Assembly: GCA_947500555.1 (NCBI GenBank)
Contig: CANMSE010000004.1
Location: 599,222 to 663,221 of the forward strand
Reading direction: 5' to 3'
Source of the DNA: an uncultured Fulvivirga sp.
GTDB lineage: Bacteria > Bacteroidota > Bacteroidia > Cytophagales > Cyclobacteriaceae
Length of the DNA stretch: 64,000 bases
Positions 1 to 8,830 of this stretch are shown in pieces. The notes under the pieces are model-generated. The model was not told where the DNA came from and did no database searches. It worked only from the letters and a program-made list of their open reading frames with translations. Position 1 is the stretch's first letter. Each line of letters begins with the position of its first letter. The position numbers were made by a program, and so were the translations under genes.

Positions 1-164
1 CTTCCAAATTGAACGATCACCCGGCAACCAATAATCAAATGATCATTAAACTCTATTGGACTTCGATAAGTAAAGAGTTTTGGAATAGGAACAGGAAGAA
101 TAACATCTACAAAAAATGTCTGACGTTGCTCTACTGTATTATCGTTTAATTCTAATTGCGCCAA
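1..164 (-). CDS. priA: PriA primosomal helicase, N-terminal fragment (cut by window edge)
   Basis: This is the amino-terminal end of PriA, the helicase that reloads the replisome at stalled forks; the rest lies beyond base 1. The 54 visible codons contain LPVPIPKLFTY at residues 23-33 and GCRVIVQFG at 46-54, which match the 3'-DNA-binding domain at the start of PriA. No ATG exists in this frame: a stop lies at 182-180, so the TTG at 164 is the likely start, two bases after the stop of the upstream gene. Translational coupling to that gene is plausible. It is identified from a short stretch only, but the motif pair is characteristic. Confidence 0.82.
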   Translation of the reverse strand, partial: MAQLELNDNTVEQRQTFFVDVILPVPIPKLFTYRSPIEFNDHLIIGCRVIVQFG

Positions 165-166
165 GT

Positions 167-2260
167 TTACTTTAGCTGTTTAAGAGCTGCATCAAATTCG
201 GTTACCGGCAACTTACAGGTTTTATTATAACATACATATACTGTTGTCTCTCCCTTATTTGCTGTTTTATGTGCTAACAGAGGTAGCTTACTTTCTTTTT
301 CAGTTCCCATTAGAATTTTATTTGGGTGATAATGGGAGGCAAATTTAGAACGCATCTTATTGAAGTCTTTTCCGACAATAGCGATTTCAGCTGTACTATA
401 AATTTTCATTCCATATAGAATGCCCCAGTTATAGGTATATGCAGGTTCTTCACTTGTCAACTTTATCATAGCAGCGAGCATTGAATCAGATTTTTTTGTG
501 TAATCATCATTATCAAGTAATACCCCCAGTGTGAACAAGTTAAGAGCCATTTGTGAGTTAGAAGCTGGAATCACATTGTCAAACACTTCTTTTTTACGAG
601 CAATTAAAGCCTCAGAATCATTATCAGTGAAGAAATAGAACTTTTCATCGTTATCATAAAAGTTCTTATTGGCATAAATCATTAACTCGTTGGCAGTGTG
701 AAGCCATTTTTCATTAAACGTTGACTGGTAGAGGCCTAAAAAACCATCAATGACGAAAGCATAATCTTCCAGATAAGCATCGATTGTTGCATGGTCGCTT
801 TTAAACGATCTCATCAGTTTGCCATTTTGGATCATTCTATCGGTTAGAAAATTGGCATTATCAATGGCAAGCGATAAAAATGCTTTATCACCGAAAGCAT
901 CATAGGCATCAGTAAGCCCTTTTAATATCAAGCCGTTCCATCCGGATAAAACTTTGTCATCAAGCCCAGGTCTAACACGCTCAGCACGTTTATTCAGCAG
1001 TTTATGGTTGGATGATTCCACCAATTCCTCCAACTGATCGATGGATATGTTTTGAGCTTTTGAAAAGGCCTCATTTGATACCTTTTTATGGAGAATATTT
1101 TTTTCTTCTTCCCAATTACCTGTAGAAGTTATGTTATAATAGAGTCCCATTATTTCTGCATCATTTCCTAAAATTTCATCAAACTCCTCTTTTGTCCAGA
1201 TATAGAATTTGCCTTCTTCACCTTCGCTATCTGCATCTAACGCAGAATAGAAGCCGCCTGATTGATCAAGCATTTCCCTTTTTAACCATTCTATGGTCTG
1301 ATAAACAACTTCTTTATATAGGGGCTTTTGTGTGAGTTTATAGGCTTGCGAATAGAGACTTATCAACTGACCATTATCATATAGCATCTTTTCAAAGTGC
1401 GGAACTAACCAATCACCATCAACGGAGTAGCGTGCAAAGCCGCCACCAACCTGGTCATAGATTCCACCATAAGCTATTTCATCTAAGGTTAATATAACCT
1501 GGTTCAGAGCGTCTTTATTTCCGGTGTAGTGATGATATTGAAGTAGTAAATTCCAATTGCCTGGCATTGGAAATTTTGGTACTCTTTCAAAACCACCTCG
1601 TTTCTCATCAAAACGATTTGATAGTTTTTGGTAGATAGTATCAAGTTTTTCTTTGGAATACGATACGTCTCCGGCTTTGAGATCATATTTAATTAACGCA
1701 CTGGTGGAAAGAGCATCAGTAAGTTTATCAGCAGATGCATTAATTTCTGATCGCTGATGCTCGAAGGCAGTAGAAATATTAGTCAATAGCTTTGTCCAGC
1801 CATTAGGAGGGAAGTAAGTGCCACCATAAAATGGCTTTTGATCGGGGGTAAGAAATACATTTAAAGGCCAGCCCCCATTTTGTCCCATGGCCTGGACAGC
1901 ATCCATGTATATTTGATCAACATCAGGGCGTTCTTCTCGATCAACTTTTATATTGATAAAATATTTATTCATTATAGCGGCAATGCTGTCGTTCTCAAAG
2001 GACTCTCGCTCCATAACGTGGCACCAATGACAAGAAGAGTATCCAATACTTACGATAATAGGTTTATCTTCTTTTTTTGCTTTTTCCAATGCTTCTTCTC
2101 CCCAAGGATACCATTCTACGGGGTTGTAAGCATGTTGTAGAAGATAAGGGCTACTGGAGTTTATTAGATGGTTAGCGTTGTCATTCATAACCGTTTTTTT
2201 ATGGGAGTTACAAGCCACTAAAATGCCGCTTATTAAAATGAAAACCCCTACTTTGAACAT
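167..2260 (-). CDS. DUF255 / YyaL-type thioredoxin-domain lipoprotein
   Basis: A 697-residue protein of the DUF255 (YyaL, human SPATA20) family: an N-terminal thioredoxin-like domain followed by an alpha/alpha-toroid resembling N-acylglucosamine epimerases. The thioredoxin-type motif is C77-H-W-C80, inside the family signature CHWCHVMERESF. Residues 1-17 form a lipoprotein signal ending LVAC, so the protein is probably membrane-anchored outside the cytoplasm, which is unusual because many family members lack a signal. Length is typical for the family. The exact reaction is not established in bacteria. It lies directly upstream of priA with no room for a separate promoter. Confidence 0.88.
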   Translation of the reverse strand: MFKVGVFILISGILVACNSHKKTVMNDNANHLINSSSPYLLQHAYNPVEWYPWGEEALEKAKKEDKPIIVSIGYSSCHWCHVMERESFENDSIAAIMNKYFINIKVDREERPDVDQIYMDAVQAMGQNGGWPLNVFLTPDQKPFYGGTYFPPNGWTKLLTNISTAFEHQRSEINASADKLTDALSTSALIKYDLKAGDVSYSKEKLDTIYQKLSNRFDEKRGGFERVPKFPMPGNWNLLLQYHHYTGNKDALNQVILTLDEIAYGGIYDQVGGGFARYSVDGDWLVPHFEKMLYDNGQLISLYSQAYKLTQKPLYKEVVYQTIEWLKREMLDQSGGFYSALDADSEGEEGKFYIWTKEEFDEILGNDAEIMGLYYNITSTGNWEEEKNILHKKVSNEAFSKAQNISIDQLEELVESSNHKLLNKRAERVRPGLDDKVLSGWNGLILKGLTDAYDAFGDKAFLSLAIDNANFLTDRMIQNGKLMRSFKSDHATIDAYLEDYAFVIDGFLGLYQSTFNEKWLHTANELMIYANKNFYDNDEKFYFFTDNDSEALIARKKEVFDNVIPASNSQMALNLFTLGVLLDNDDYTKKSDSMLAAMIKLTSEEPAYTYNWGILYGMKIYSTAEIAIVGKDFNKMRSKFASHYHPNKILMGTEKESKLPLLAHKTANKGETTVYVCYNKTCKLPVTEFDAALKQLK

Positions 2261-2310
2261 TCAGTAAAGTTATGAAAGTAACAGATCAACAACTGTTGTG
2301 ATGATACTAA

Positions 2311-3285
2311 TTATTTCACCAATTGACTCTGAAGAATATCAAGTTCCACTCCAAAATCCAATGTTTGATCAAGTCCTTTTATTTTATCGATAGTATCTCG
2401 CAGGAACTGCTGATGTTTTGAAGAGGTTACATTAAATGGTTTATGATCAACAGCTAATCTTAATTTTGACCATTCTTTTATGAACTTGTTAGTTTGATCA
2501 TCAAAATAAGTATCTCGAAATTTATTCCAGATATACTCTTCAGCTTCATTGCTAGGGTGAATCATATCTGATTTGTAAAAACGATAATCACGTAGATCAT
2601 CAATTAGTATTTCATAAGAAGGGAAGTAGCGTACATGATCTTGTTGCTGGCAAAGAGTATGACACGCCAACCTCAGCACTGATTTGCTCACATTATTTAA
2701 CTCGAGCGTATCTTTAATATGTCTTACTGGAGATACCGTGAGTATTATATTGATGTCTTTATTCAACTCTAAAATGCTTTTCGAAAGTTTATCAAAAGAC
2801 GAAAGTATTTCTTTTTGTGAAAGGAGCCTCTTAGTGAATTTTTTTGCTGATACTTTATGACAATTAGCTACAGTCTCACCTGTATCTATGCGGTCATAGA
2901 CGAATGCTGTACCTAAGGTTATTATTATGAATCTCGACTCTTTTAGATGTTTGTGAGTATTTGAGATTACATTCTGTATTTTAGACTCAAGCTGCTCTGG
3001 GTTAGAACTGGAGAATGCAGAGTGAAAATCATAGTTAGCATATAGATTCTCATTTTTTAGGTAAGAACTTTCATCAGGTGATTGCTCGTTAATCGCTAGC
3101 TGTAATAGCTTTGTAATGCTTATTGGATTATAAACAGTACCAAATGGATTGGCTAAAGCATTGAATTTATTCTGTATAAATTGTTTGCCAATGCTATCTG
3201 AAAAGCAAGAGCCTATGGTCAGAATAGCATCTTTGAGGTTTATCTCCCTAGTAGAAGGAGTGATGTTTAGTTCCGTTCGGAACAT
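2311..3285 (-). CDS. GSCFA-domain protein
   Basis: A 324-residue protein with the GSCFA-family motif near the start (GSCFSDSIG at residues 25-33). The fold is thought to be related to SGNH/GDSL hydrolases, with the serine in the GSCF segment as nucleophile candidate and D-x-x-H-like residues in MIHPSN near residue 240 as the rest of the site. The substrate is unknown. No signal peptide is visible. It follows the MaoC gene by three bases, so the two are probably co-transcribed, after an acyltransferase gene. An acyl-ester substrate would fit those neighbours, but that is inference. Confidence 0.85.
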   Translation of the reverse strand: MFRTELNITPSTREINLKDAILTIGSCFSDSIGKQFIQNKFNALANPFGTVYNPISITKLLQLAINEQSPDESSYLKNENLYANYDFHSAFSSSNPEQLESKIQNVISNTHKHLKESRFIIITLGTAFVYDRIDTGETVANCHKVSAKKFTKRLLSQKEILSSFDKLSKSILELNKDINIILTVSPVRHIKDTLELNNVSKSVLRLACHTLCQQQDHVRYFPSYEILIDDLRDYRFYKSDMIHPSNEAEEYIWNKFRDTYFDDQTNKFIKEWSKLRLAVDHKPFNVTSSKHQQFLRDTIDKIKGLDQTLDFGVELDILQSQLVK

Positions 3286-3288
3286 GAC

Positions 3289-3744
3289 TTAATTAAAATG
3301 ATAGAGAAAAATAAGAGATGCTGAGAAAGCTGATTTTTTGCTATCTTTTATTTCCAATTCTATGTCTAATTGGGCCTTTGTAATTCCTCTCAAATCAAGT
3401 AACGATGCCAGCTTAGCTTTAAGCCGCACTTCGCTATCCACTACTACGGCCTGATTGAACTTCATCTTTTCAATACCATAGTTGATCATCATTTTAGTAT
3501 TTCTAATATCCGCAATTTGCTTCCAAAGATGTGGAGTGATTGACAGAGTAAGGTAGCCGTGAGCTATAGTACTACCAAATTGACTTCCTTTGGCCTTTTC
3601 GGGATCAGTATGAATCCATTGATGATCTAGGGTAGCATCAGCGAATTTATTGATTTGATCTTGAGTGATTCTGTGATAGTCTGAAACTCCCATTTCTTTT
3701 CCTATCCACTCTTCAAATTCCTTATGGCTACTTATGACAATCAT
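3289..3744 (-). CDS. MaoC-like hotdog-fold dehydratase
   Basis: A 151-residue single-hotdog protein of the MaoC/NodN type. The active-site pattern is visible: ATLDHQWIH gives D40 and H45, and GSTIAHGYLTLS follows at residues 57-68. This family hydrates trans-2-enoyl-CoA or a related thioester. The protein is cytoplasmic, with no signal sequence. Its stop is followed three bases later by the GSCFA gene, and 74 bases upstream ends the lipid acyltransferase, which suggests a lipid-linked role. The physiological acyl chain cannot be read from the sequence. Confidence 0.87.
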   Translation of the reverse strand: MIVISSHKEFEEWIGKEMGVSDYHRITQDQINKFADATLDHQWIHTDPEKAKGSQFGSTIAHGYLTLSITPHLWKQIADIRNTKMMINYGIEKMKFNQAVVVDSEVRLKAKLASLLDLRGITKAQLDIELEIKDSKKSAFSASLIFLYHFN

Positions 3745-3818
3745 GATTACTTTTTATGTGAAAATACTGCTAGGTATGCGTTGTTGCAAATATTTAGCTA
3801 ATCTTATTAAAAAGAGTC

Positions 3819-4742
3819 TCATTGCGAGAGAGAGGGTTCTGGTACTTCAGATTGCTTTTTTTGGTCTTCATAATCACATCGGTCGTGCTTCCATCTTTTA
3901 TGGCTCCATAACCAATAGGATGGCTGTTCCATGATTTTTGTCTCTAAAAGCCTTGTTGCTTTTTCCAGGATTTGACCCGAAGATAGGGTAGTGGGATCTT
4001 CACATATAAGCTCATATTCAATCTCGTAAAAACCTCTTTTAACCTTAACTATATTACCAAATACCACAGGCATATCATGGTCTCTCGCAAATTTTTCTGC
4101 TCCAAATTGTACTCCGGTTTCTTGATTAAGGAATTGTGTCCAGTAAGCTCGCTGATTTTTACCTGGGCATTGATCAATACCAAATATGAACATACTTGGT
4201 TCTTTAAGATTTGCTAATAACTCCTCCTTTTTTGAAGTAGCGATCATTGTAAGCCCAAAACGAGACCTACTTTGTCTCATCAATTTATCAAAAAACTTGT
4301 TAGTTAACGGAGTGTATAATGCTATGGCGGCATGTTCTATTTGCAAAGCACAGGCCACTGCATATAACTCCCAGTTGCCATTGTGGCCACCGACCGTTAC
4401 GATACTTTTTCCTTCTCTTTGAAACTTGTTGATCAACTCAGCATTTTTAACTTTCATTCTTTTTAAACTAGTTGCTGCTGAAATGTTGAAGGTTTTAAAG
4501 CTTTCTACCATTAAATCTGCTAAATGGTGATAAAATTCTTTTTCAATAGCCTTTAGCTCTGCTCTGCTTTTTTCTGGGAATGATTTTTTTATGTTATTGA
4601 AAACTACTTTGCGTCTGTAACCCATGACTCTATAAACAACAAAGAAGATTAGATCAGAGAGTAAATAGAGTATGGGAAATGGTAAGTAAGAGACCGGAAG
4701 TATGACTAAATAGTATAATAAATAAGTACCCATAAATAGCAA
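3819..4742 (-). CDS. LpxL/HtrB-family lipid acyltransferase
   Basis: A 307-residue inner-membrane acyltransferase of the lipid A biosynthesis (HtrB/MsbB, LpxL/LpxM) family, which transfers an acyl chain onto lipid A precursors. The catalytic H-x4-E motif is HNGNWE, H120 and E125. One or two hydrophobic segments occupy residues 5-37. The annotated ATG gives MLFMGTYLL; the second methionine at 4733 would remove three residues and fits family starts as well. The C-terminal end is polar and low in similarity. In Bacteroidota such paralogues may act on ornithine lipids or other amino lipids, so the acceptor is left open. Confidence 0.86.
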   Translation of the reverse strand: MLFMGTYLLYYLVILPVSYLPFPILYLLSDLIFFVVYRVMGYRRKVVFNNIKKSFPEKSRAELKAIEKEFYHHLADLMVESFKTFNISAATSLKRMKVKNAELINKFQREGKSIVTVGGHNGNWELYAVACALQIEHAAIALYTPLTNKFFDKLMRQSRSRFGLTMIATSKKEELLANLKEPSMFIFGIDQCPGKNQRAYWTQFLNQETGVQFGAEKFARDHDMPVVFGNIVKVKRGFYEIEYELICEDPTTLSSGQILEKATRLLETKIMEQPSYWLWSHKRWKHDRCDYEDQKKQSEVPEPSLSQ

Positions 4743-4793
4743 GATAAACTCATTTTTTGCAAAATGACAATAACTAACTATTAATGTTAACTT

Positions 4794-5669
4794 CTACTCT
4801 CCAGGTAGCGGTACGTAGGTGTTGTCATTGACGACTTTTGGGAATACTTTGTCTCTCCATTGTTGTTTCGCCTGCTCAATTCTTTCCTTTGATGTAGCTA
4901 CAAAATTCCAATAGATCAGGCGTTCTTCTTCAAATGGTTGCCCACCAAAAAGTAACAGATGTGTTCCTGCTTTCAACTTAATGGAACATTGGTTGTCGAT
5001 TTTAGAAACTAACATATTACCAGATTGTAAATTATGTTCGCACGCCTGAATACTACCTTCTACGATACAAATTCCAATTTCTCCTTCCAGTTGGCCATTT
5101 ATATCTAATTCGTAATCGTTTTTAGCAATCACCTCCACCATAAAAAGATCAGAATAAACAGGAACCGGGGAGTTTTTCCCAAACCCACGTCCAGCTACAA
5201 GTTTGAAGTTTGTACTACCATCTTTCCATGAAGGCAGTTCGGCAGCACTTACATGAAAAAATGAGGGTTCTATTTCTTCCATCTCTTTGGGTAATGCCAC
5301 CCAAATTTGATACCCATGAACTGTAGAGGTCTCTGAAGTTCTACGATTTTCAGGTGTTCTTTCCGTGTGAGTAACACCTTTTCCTGCTGTCATCCAGTTC
5401 ACTGAACCTGGAGTAATTAATTGATTAGTACCTACACTATCTTTATGAACTATTTCACCTTCAAGCATATAAGTGAGTGTAGATAGTCCGATATGTGGGT
5501 GCTGATCAACATCCATGAAAGTGCCATTTCCAATTTTTGTAGGCCCCATATGGTCTATAAAGATGAAAGGTCCAACCATTCGCTTTTTTCGAAATGGGAT
5601 CAATCTACCAACCATAAAGTCGCCAATGTCTCGACTTCTTTCCTCTATTATTAAATCGGTATTAGACAT
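4794..5669 (-). CDS. Pirin-family bicupin
   Basis: A 291-residue pirin. The N-terminal cupin keeps the full metal set H57, H59 (DQHPHIGL), H101 and E103 (GVTHTER), the four ligands that bind iron in characterised pirins. The C-terminal cupin starts near residue 170 and lacks an obvious ligand set, as usual. Some bacterial pirins act as quercetinases and others bind metabolic enzymes; the role here is unknown. The protein is cytoplasmic with no signal. The next gene, a DinB protein, ends only seven bases upstream. Confidence 0.92.
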   Translation of the reverse strand: MSNTDLIIEERSRDIGDFMVGRLIPFRKKRMVGPFIFIDHMGPTKIGNGTFMDVDQHPHIGLSTLTYMLEGEIVHKDSVGTNQLITPGSVNWMTAGKGVTHTERTPENRRTSETSTVHGYQIWVALPKEMEEIEPSFFHVSAAELPSWKDGSTNFKLVAGRGFGKNSPVPVYSDLFMVEVIAKNDYELDINGQLEGEIGICIVEGSIQACEHNLQSGNMLVSKIDNQCSIKLKAGTHLLLFGGQPFEEERLIYWNFVATSKERIEQAKQQWRDKVFPKVVNDNTYVPLPGE

Positions 5670-5676
5670 GCTTAAA

Positions 5677-6198
5677 TCATTTTAACTTTGACTGTATCCA
5701 TGATATTAGAGCCAAATGATGATCATCATGCTCGGCAACAAAATACATTAAATCAATCAAACGCATTGGTGATTTAAGTCGAGGGTGTAAAGCAGTTTGA
5801 CTTTCTGATATCGGGCTTAATTCAGACAAAAGACTAATTAACTGTAGACGTTTATGTTTGAAATCATCCATAATAACATTGATGTCAGTGTTATTATGAT
5901 CTGCATCATAGGTCTTTTGATTGGTAAGATCTGCCTCCTCTAACACTTTCTTACCTTCTTTAAAGTTATGTGCTCTTTTTAACCAAAGTGATTCCAAGTC
6001 TACTATATGCCCAAGTTGTTCCTGTATGGACCACTTGTTTGCAACTATTTTTTTCCAATGATCTTTTGGAGTATTGTGAATTTTGTTCTCATAGCGCATT
6101 GGTGCGTCCTTAAGTCTTTCGAGGATAGTTGGAAAGGTTCCTTCTAAATCTGCAAAGCTGAACTTTCTTTCAAACCAGGTTTTGGGTGCGGTGGTCAT
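5677..6198 (-). CDS. DinB-family four-helix protein
   Basis: A 173-residue DinB/YfiT-like protein. Family members form a four-helix bundle with a metal held by three histidines. Candidates here are the histidine in IQEQLGHIVDLE near residue 64 and the cluster HDDHHLALI near residues 157-162. DinB proteins include thiol-dependent S-transferases that use bacillithiol, mycothiol or glutathione, but the substrate is not visible. It sits immediately upstream of the pirin gene in the same direction, so the two are probably one transcript. It is one of three DinB-type genes in this window. Confidence 0.8.
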   Translation of the reverse strand: MTTAPKTWFERKFSFADLEGTFPTILERLKDAPMRYENKIHNTPKDHWKKIVANKWSIQEQLGHIVDLESLWLKRAHNFKEGKKVLEEADLTNQKTYDADHNNTDINVIMDDFKHKRLQLISLLSELSPISESQTALHPRLKSPMRLIDLMYFVAEHDDHHLALISWIQSKLK

Positions 6199-6233
6199 AC
6201 AGTTTTGGATTTAAGGTAAATATAAGCCTCTTT

Positions 6234-6689
6234 TTAAAGCAGATTGATTGTATATGTAGTTCCAGATTTTACTATTTCTAAATAGTCAATGGTTAATCCT
6301 TGTTCATTACCGGAGAATGAACTCTCAACCACTATATTGGAAGTAGAAGAGGTACCTCTTAAGAATACGCTAAAATCTACGTTTGAAATGCCGTCAAAAT
6401 ATGTGATACTCAAGATATAAGACCCGTCACGATAGAAATTTTCAATTCTCACTCTCTCAAAATCAGCGCTTTCAGACTCGTCTACTAAATCTACTCCACT
6501 AGTTAATAGCAAATCCAGATCTACTTCGTCCAAAGCTTGTGTTGCTGAACCTCCTGTGGTCCATTCCAAATCAATTATTAACCCATTAGGGCTATTTATC
6601 GTATCTCTAGGCAGCTGATCATTATCATCGCATGCCGTAATGAAAGGTAGAAGAGTAAGAACTATTAAAGCGAATTTTAGACTTTTCAT
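6234..6689 (-). CDS. Small lipoprotein of unknown function
   Basis: A 151-residue predicted lipoprotein with signal LLPFITAC and lipidated cysteine at residue 20, followed by DDND. An acidic cluster there resembles the lipoprotein export signal that sends lipoproteins to the cell surface in Bacteroidota. The rest is beta-rich, with the pattern RVRIENFYRDGSYILSITYFDG, and may be a small immunoglobulin-like or C2-like sandwich, though no family is recognised. It starts four bases after the stop of msrB in the same direction. Co-transcription with msrB is likely, but a functional link is not evident. Confidence 0.7.
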   Translation of the reverse strand: MKSLKFALIVLTLLPFITACDDNDQLPRDTINSPNGLIIDLEWTTGGSATQALDEVDLDLLLTSGVDLVDESESADFERVRIENFYRDGSYILSITYFDGISNVDFSVFLRGTSSTSNIVVESSFSGNEQGLTIDYLEIVKSGTTYTINLL

Positions 6690-6693
6690 ATTT

Positions 6694-7134
6694 TTATTTG
6701 CTTAATTTAATCGACTCGGAGTTGATGCAGAACCTTAACCCTGAAGGCGCTGGTCCATCAGGGAATACATGACCCAAATGCCCATCACACACATTACACA
6801 TGACTTCAACACGAGTCATGCCAAATGACTTATCCATCTCATATTTAATTGCATTTTCTGCTATTGGCTCAGTAAAGCTTGGCCATCCAGAAGAAGATTC
6901 AAACTTTATGCTTGAATCGAACAAAGGTTCACCGCAGCATATACATTCGTATTTGCCTTCATCATAAACATTACATAGCTCACCGGTAAATGCTCTTTCG
7001 GTACCTTTTAGTCTGGTGATTCTATACTGTTCGGGTGTAAGTTGATCTTTCCACTCTTGATCCGTTTTTTCCACTCTTCTCGATGGAGTAGGTGAACCCT
7101 TTTTTGAATATTCTAAAACATTGTCCCAATTCAT
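6694..7134 (-). CDS. msrB: Peptide-methionine (R)-S-oxide reductase MsrB
   Basis: A 146-residue MsrB, which reduces methionine-R-sulfoxide in proteins. Four zinc cysteines are seen as C64-x2-C67 and C113-x2-C116. The catalytic cysteine is C136 in RFCINS, and the substrate-pocket motif SSGWPSF is at residues 81-87. Length is normal for a stand-alone cytoplasmic enzyme and no signal peptide is present. The small lipoprotein gene follows four bases downstream. Identification is secure from the motifs. Confidence 0.95.
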   Translation of the reverse strand: MNWDNVLEYSKKGSPTPSRRVEKTDQEWKDQLTPEQYRITRLKGTERAFTGELCNVYDEGKYECICCGEPLFDSSIKFESSSGWPSFTEPIAENAIKYEMDKSFGMTRVEVMCNVCDGHLGHVFPDGPAPSGLRFCINSESIKLSK

Positions 7135-7215
7135 AATACGAATATAAGGGATCGGTGAGTGATTATTCTAAAACTCGCATAAGTGAAATGATAAGAATTG
7201 TTAATGATCTAAATC

Positions 7216-8187
7216 TTATCCCTGGATTAGCTCATATAGTCGGTCTTTGGTAGTAATTCCGATGGGTCCATCGTAAATACCGCCATCTACTCCTATATCC
7301 TCGACCTGAACTTCAATTAGGTTAATGCCATTTTCTTTGAGCACAACACTGGAAAGGTAATAGATGCGATACTTACTGTAAGATTCACTATGAGGAAACC
7401 TTCTATTATCCCGAGTCCGGCCGACCAGCTTTCCATTGACATATACCTCATCAAAATCATCTATTTTTCCTAAGACAAGTACAAGTTCTTCATTTTTCAT
7501 TTCAGGGAGTAGTTCAAACTCCTTTCTATACCAGGCAAAACCATCATGCCTGCGATACCCTTGCTTTTCCCAATACTTTGGAACAAGTATTTTGTCCCAA
7601 CTGTCATTCTGACTTGGCTTACTTCCATTTTTACTGATACTAAAATCCCAAACTCCTTGTAGATCAAGTAACATGGGTGATCCTGAGTTTACTCTGTATA
7701 TTCCGATATTACCGTCTACAATGCCTCCACTGTATTGAGAATCGAAGACCCTGACTGCAATGACATTAGGACCGTCATAATTGATTAAACTTTGAGGTAT
7801 GACATAACTTCTCTCCGAATTGTAAGCGGTTCTAAAACGTGGAGGCATAACACCTGAAAAACCTATAAGCTCACCATTAAAGTAGACTTCATCTGCATCA
7901 TCAACGAAACCCATATTTAGGAAAACCTTTACCCCTTTAGGAAGTCTTGAACCATTAAATGATGTACGATACCAGGCAAAACCATCAAAACCATGAAACC
8001 CTTGATTCTCCCATTGAGCAGGGACTTTGATCCACTCCCAATCTGAATCATCGAAATCTTTAAGACTTCTATTTTGCTGGTCTCCTAACGCGAACTTCCA
8101 ACGTCCGTTGAGATCAATCAACTGAGCGTTGGAAAGTTGCGGCAGCATAACCAAACAGCTTACGAATAGTATTGCTAGCGTCTTCAA
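7216..8187 (-). CDS. Secreted protein of two tandem GH2-type sugar-binding domains, no catalytic domain
   Basis: A 323-residue exported protein with a signal peptide (residues 1-21, ending SNAQ). It consists of two copies of the jelly-roll domain that opens family 2 glycoside hydrolases, about residues 24-170 and 172-320. Each copy has W-x-F near its start, then VP-x-x-WE-x-QG, DGFAWYR and an F-x-DD-x-x-E/D-x-Y-V/F-NG segment. The TIM barrel that carries the acid/base and nucleophile glutamates is absent and the gene ends naturally. It is probably a carbohydrate-binding or structural protein, not an enzyme. The ligand is unknown. Confidence 0.8.
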   Translation of the reverse strand: MKTLAILFVSCLVMLPQLSNAQLIDLNGRWKFALGDQQNRSLKDFDDSDWEWIKVPAQWENQGFHGFDGFAWYRTSFNGSRLPKGVKVFLNMGFVDDADEVYFNGELIGFSGVMPPRFRTAYNSERSYVIPQSLINYDGPNVIAVRVFDSQYSGGIVDGNIGIYRVNSGSPMLLDLQGVWDFSISKNGSKPSQNDSWDKILVPKYWEKQGYRRHDGFAWYRKEFELLPEMKNEELVLVLGKIDDFDEVYVNGKLVGRTRDNRRFPHSESYSKYRIYYLSSVVLKENGINLIEVQVEDIGVDGGIYDGPIGITTKDRLYELIQG

Positions 8188-8233
8188 TGGTTATAGTTTC
8201 TCCTAATTAACGCAATTGTTATCAATTCTTGAT

Positions 8234-8656
8234 TTAATTGCCTTTAGTAAGTGCTAAACTATCTTCCTTATCAAGCTTAGCTATTTGTGTGTCGTTATTG
8301 AGTTTGTCGTTCCAATATTGTGTCCAAACAGGTTGCCCATTTTTAGTAGAAAAATTGTATGTTGTAATTTTTCCAGCATTGAGTACTTCCAATTGATATT
8401 CACCCGCATAAAGGTTGTTGATATCATAAAGCTTAATGAAACCATTTTCTTTATTGGCAGTTCTTATTTTATCTTTTGAGATTACCTGATTCCCTTTTTT
8501 GAATTTTACTATTACCGGTTCATTTTTATGTTCGGTAATTAGTAATCTTACCATACCTTCTTCTGAAGGTAAAATTCTAACCACTTCATTGTTTTGAGCG
8601 AAAGTAGTGGCGCTTGTAAAAGCTAGCAGGATGATGACTAAGTTTCGGATTTTCAT
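8234..8656 (-). CDS. Small secreted protein next to a two-component system
   Basis: The product is 140 residues when started at the ATG at 8656, which places a clean signal peptide (MKIRNLVIILLAFTSATTFAQ) at the N-terminus; a longer frame to 8710 has no exported start. The mature part is small, charged and beta-rich, and no family is recognised. It may fold as a single immunoglobulin-like sandwich similar to secretion-tail domains, but that is a guess. Its upstream region carries four phased copies of a decamer (8715-8776) directly beside the OmpR-type regulator gene, so control by that two-component system is likely. Confidence 0.72.
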   Translation of the reverse strand: MKIRNLVIILLAFTSATTFAQNNEVVRILPSEEGMVRLLITEHKNEPVIVKFKKGNQVISKDKIRTANKENGFIKLYDINNLYAGEYQLEVLNAGKITTYNFSTKNGQPVWTQYWNDKLNNDTQIAKLDKEDSLALTKGN

Positions 8657-8714
8657 GACGTTGTTGTTTTGTTTTTGATGATTACAATACAAAAGACGCC
8701 ATAAGCTCAATTTA

Positions 8715-8776
8715 AGATGTCATAGGATAGTAAAGAGATGTAACAAGATGTAACAGCCTCGAAATATCATGTCATA
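8715..8776 (-). promoter_or_regulatory. Phased decamer array, candidate response-regulator operator
   Basis: Read on the minus strand, TGTTACATCT occurs twice in direct tandem at 8755-8746 and 8745-8736. Related decamers flank it: TATGACATCT at 8724-8715 and TATGACATGA at 8776-8767. Start-to-start spacings are 21, 10 and 21 bases, so all copies lie on one face of the helix. OmpR/PhoB-type regulators bind direct repeats of about ten bases, and such a regulator is encoded just beyond 8831. The array lies 59-120 bases upstream of the ATG of the small secreted protein, which is the probable target. Confidence 0.6.
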
Positions 8777-8830
8777 ATCACTTATTTCTTTACAGAACGA
8801 TGCTTTTCTGTGGTCAGGAATTACTAAATA

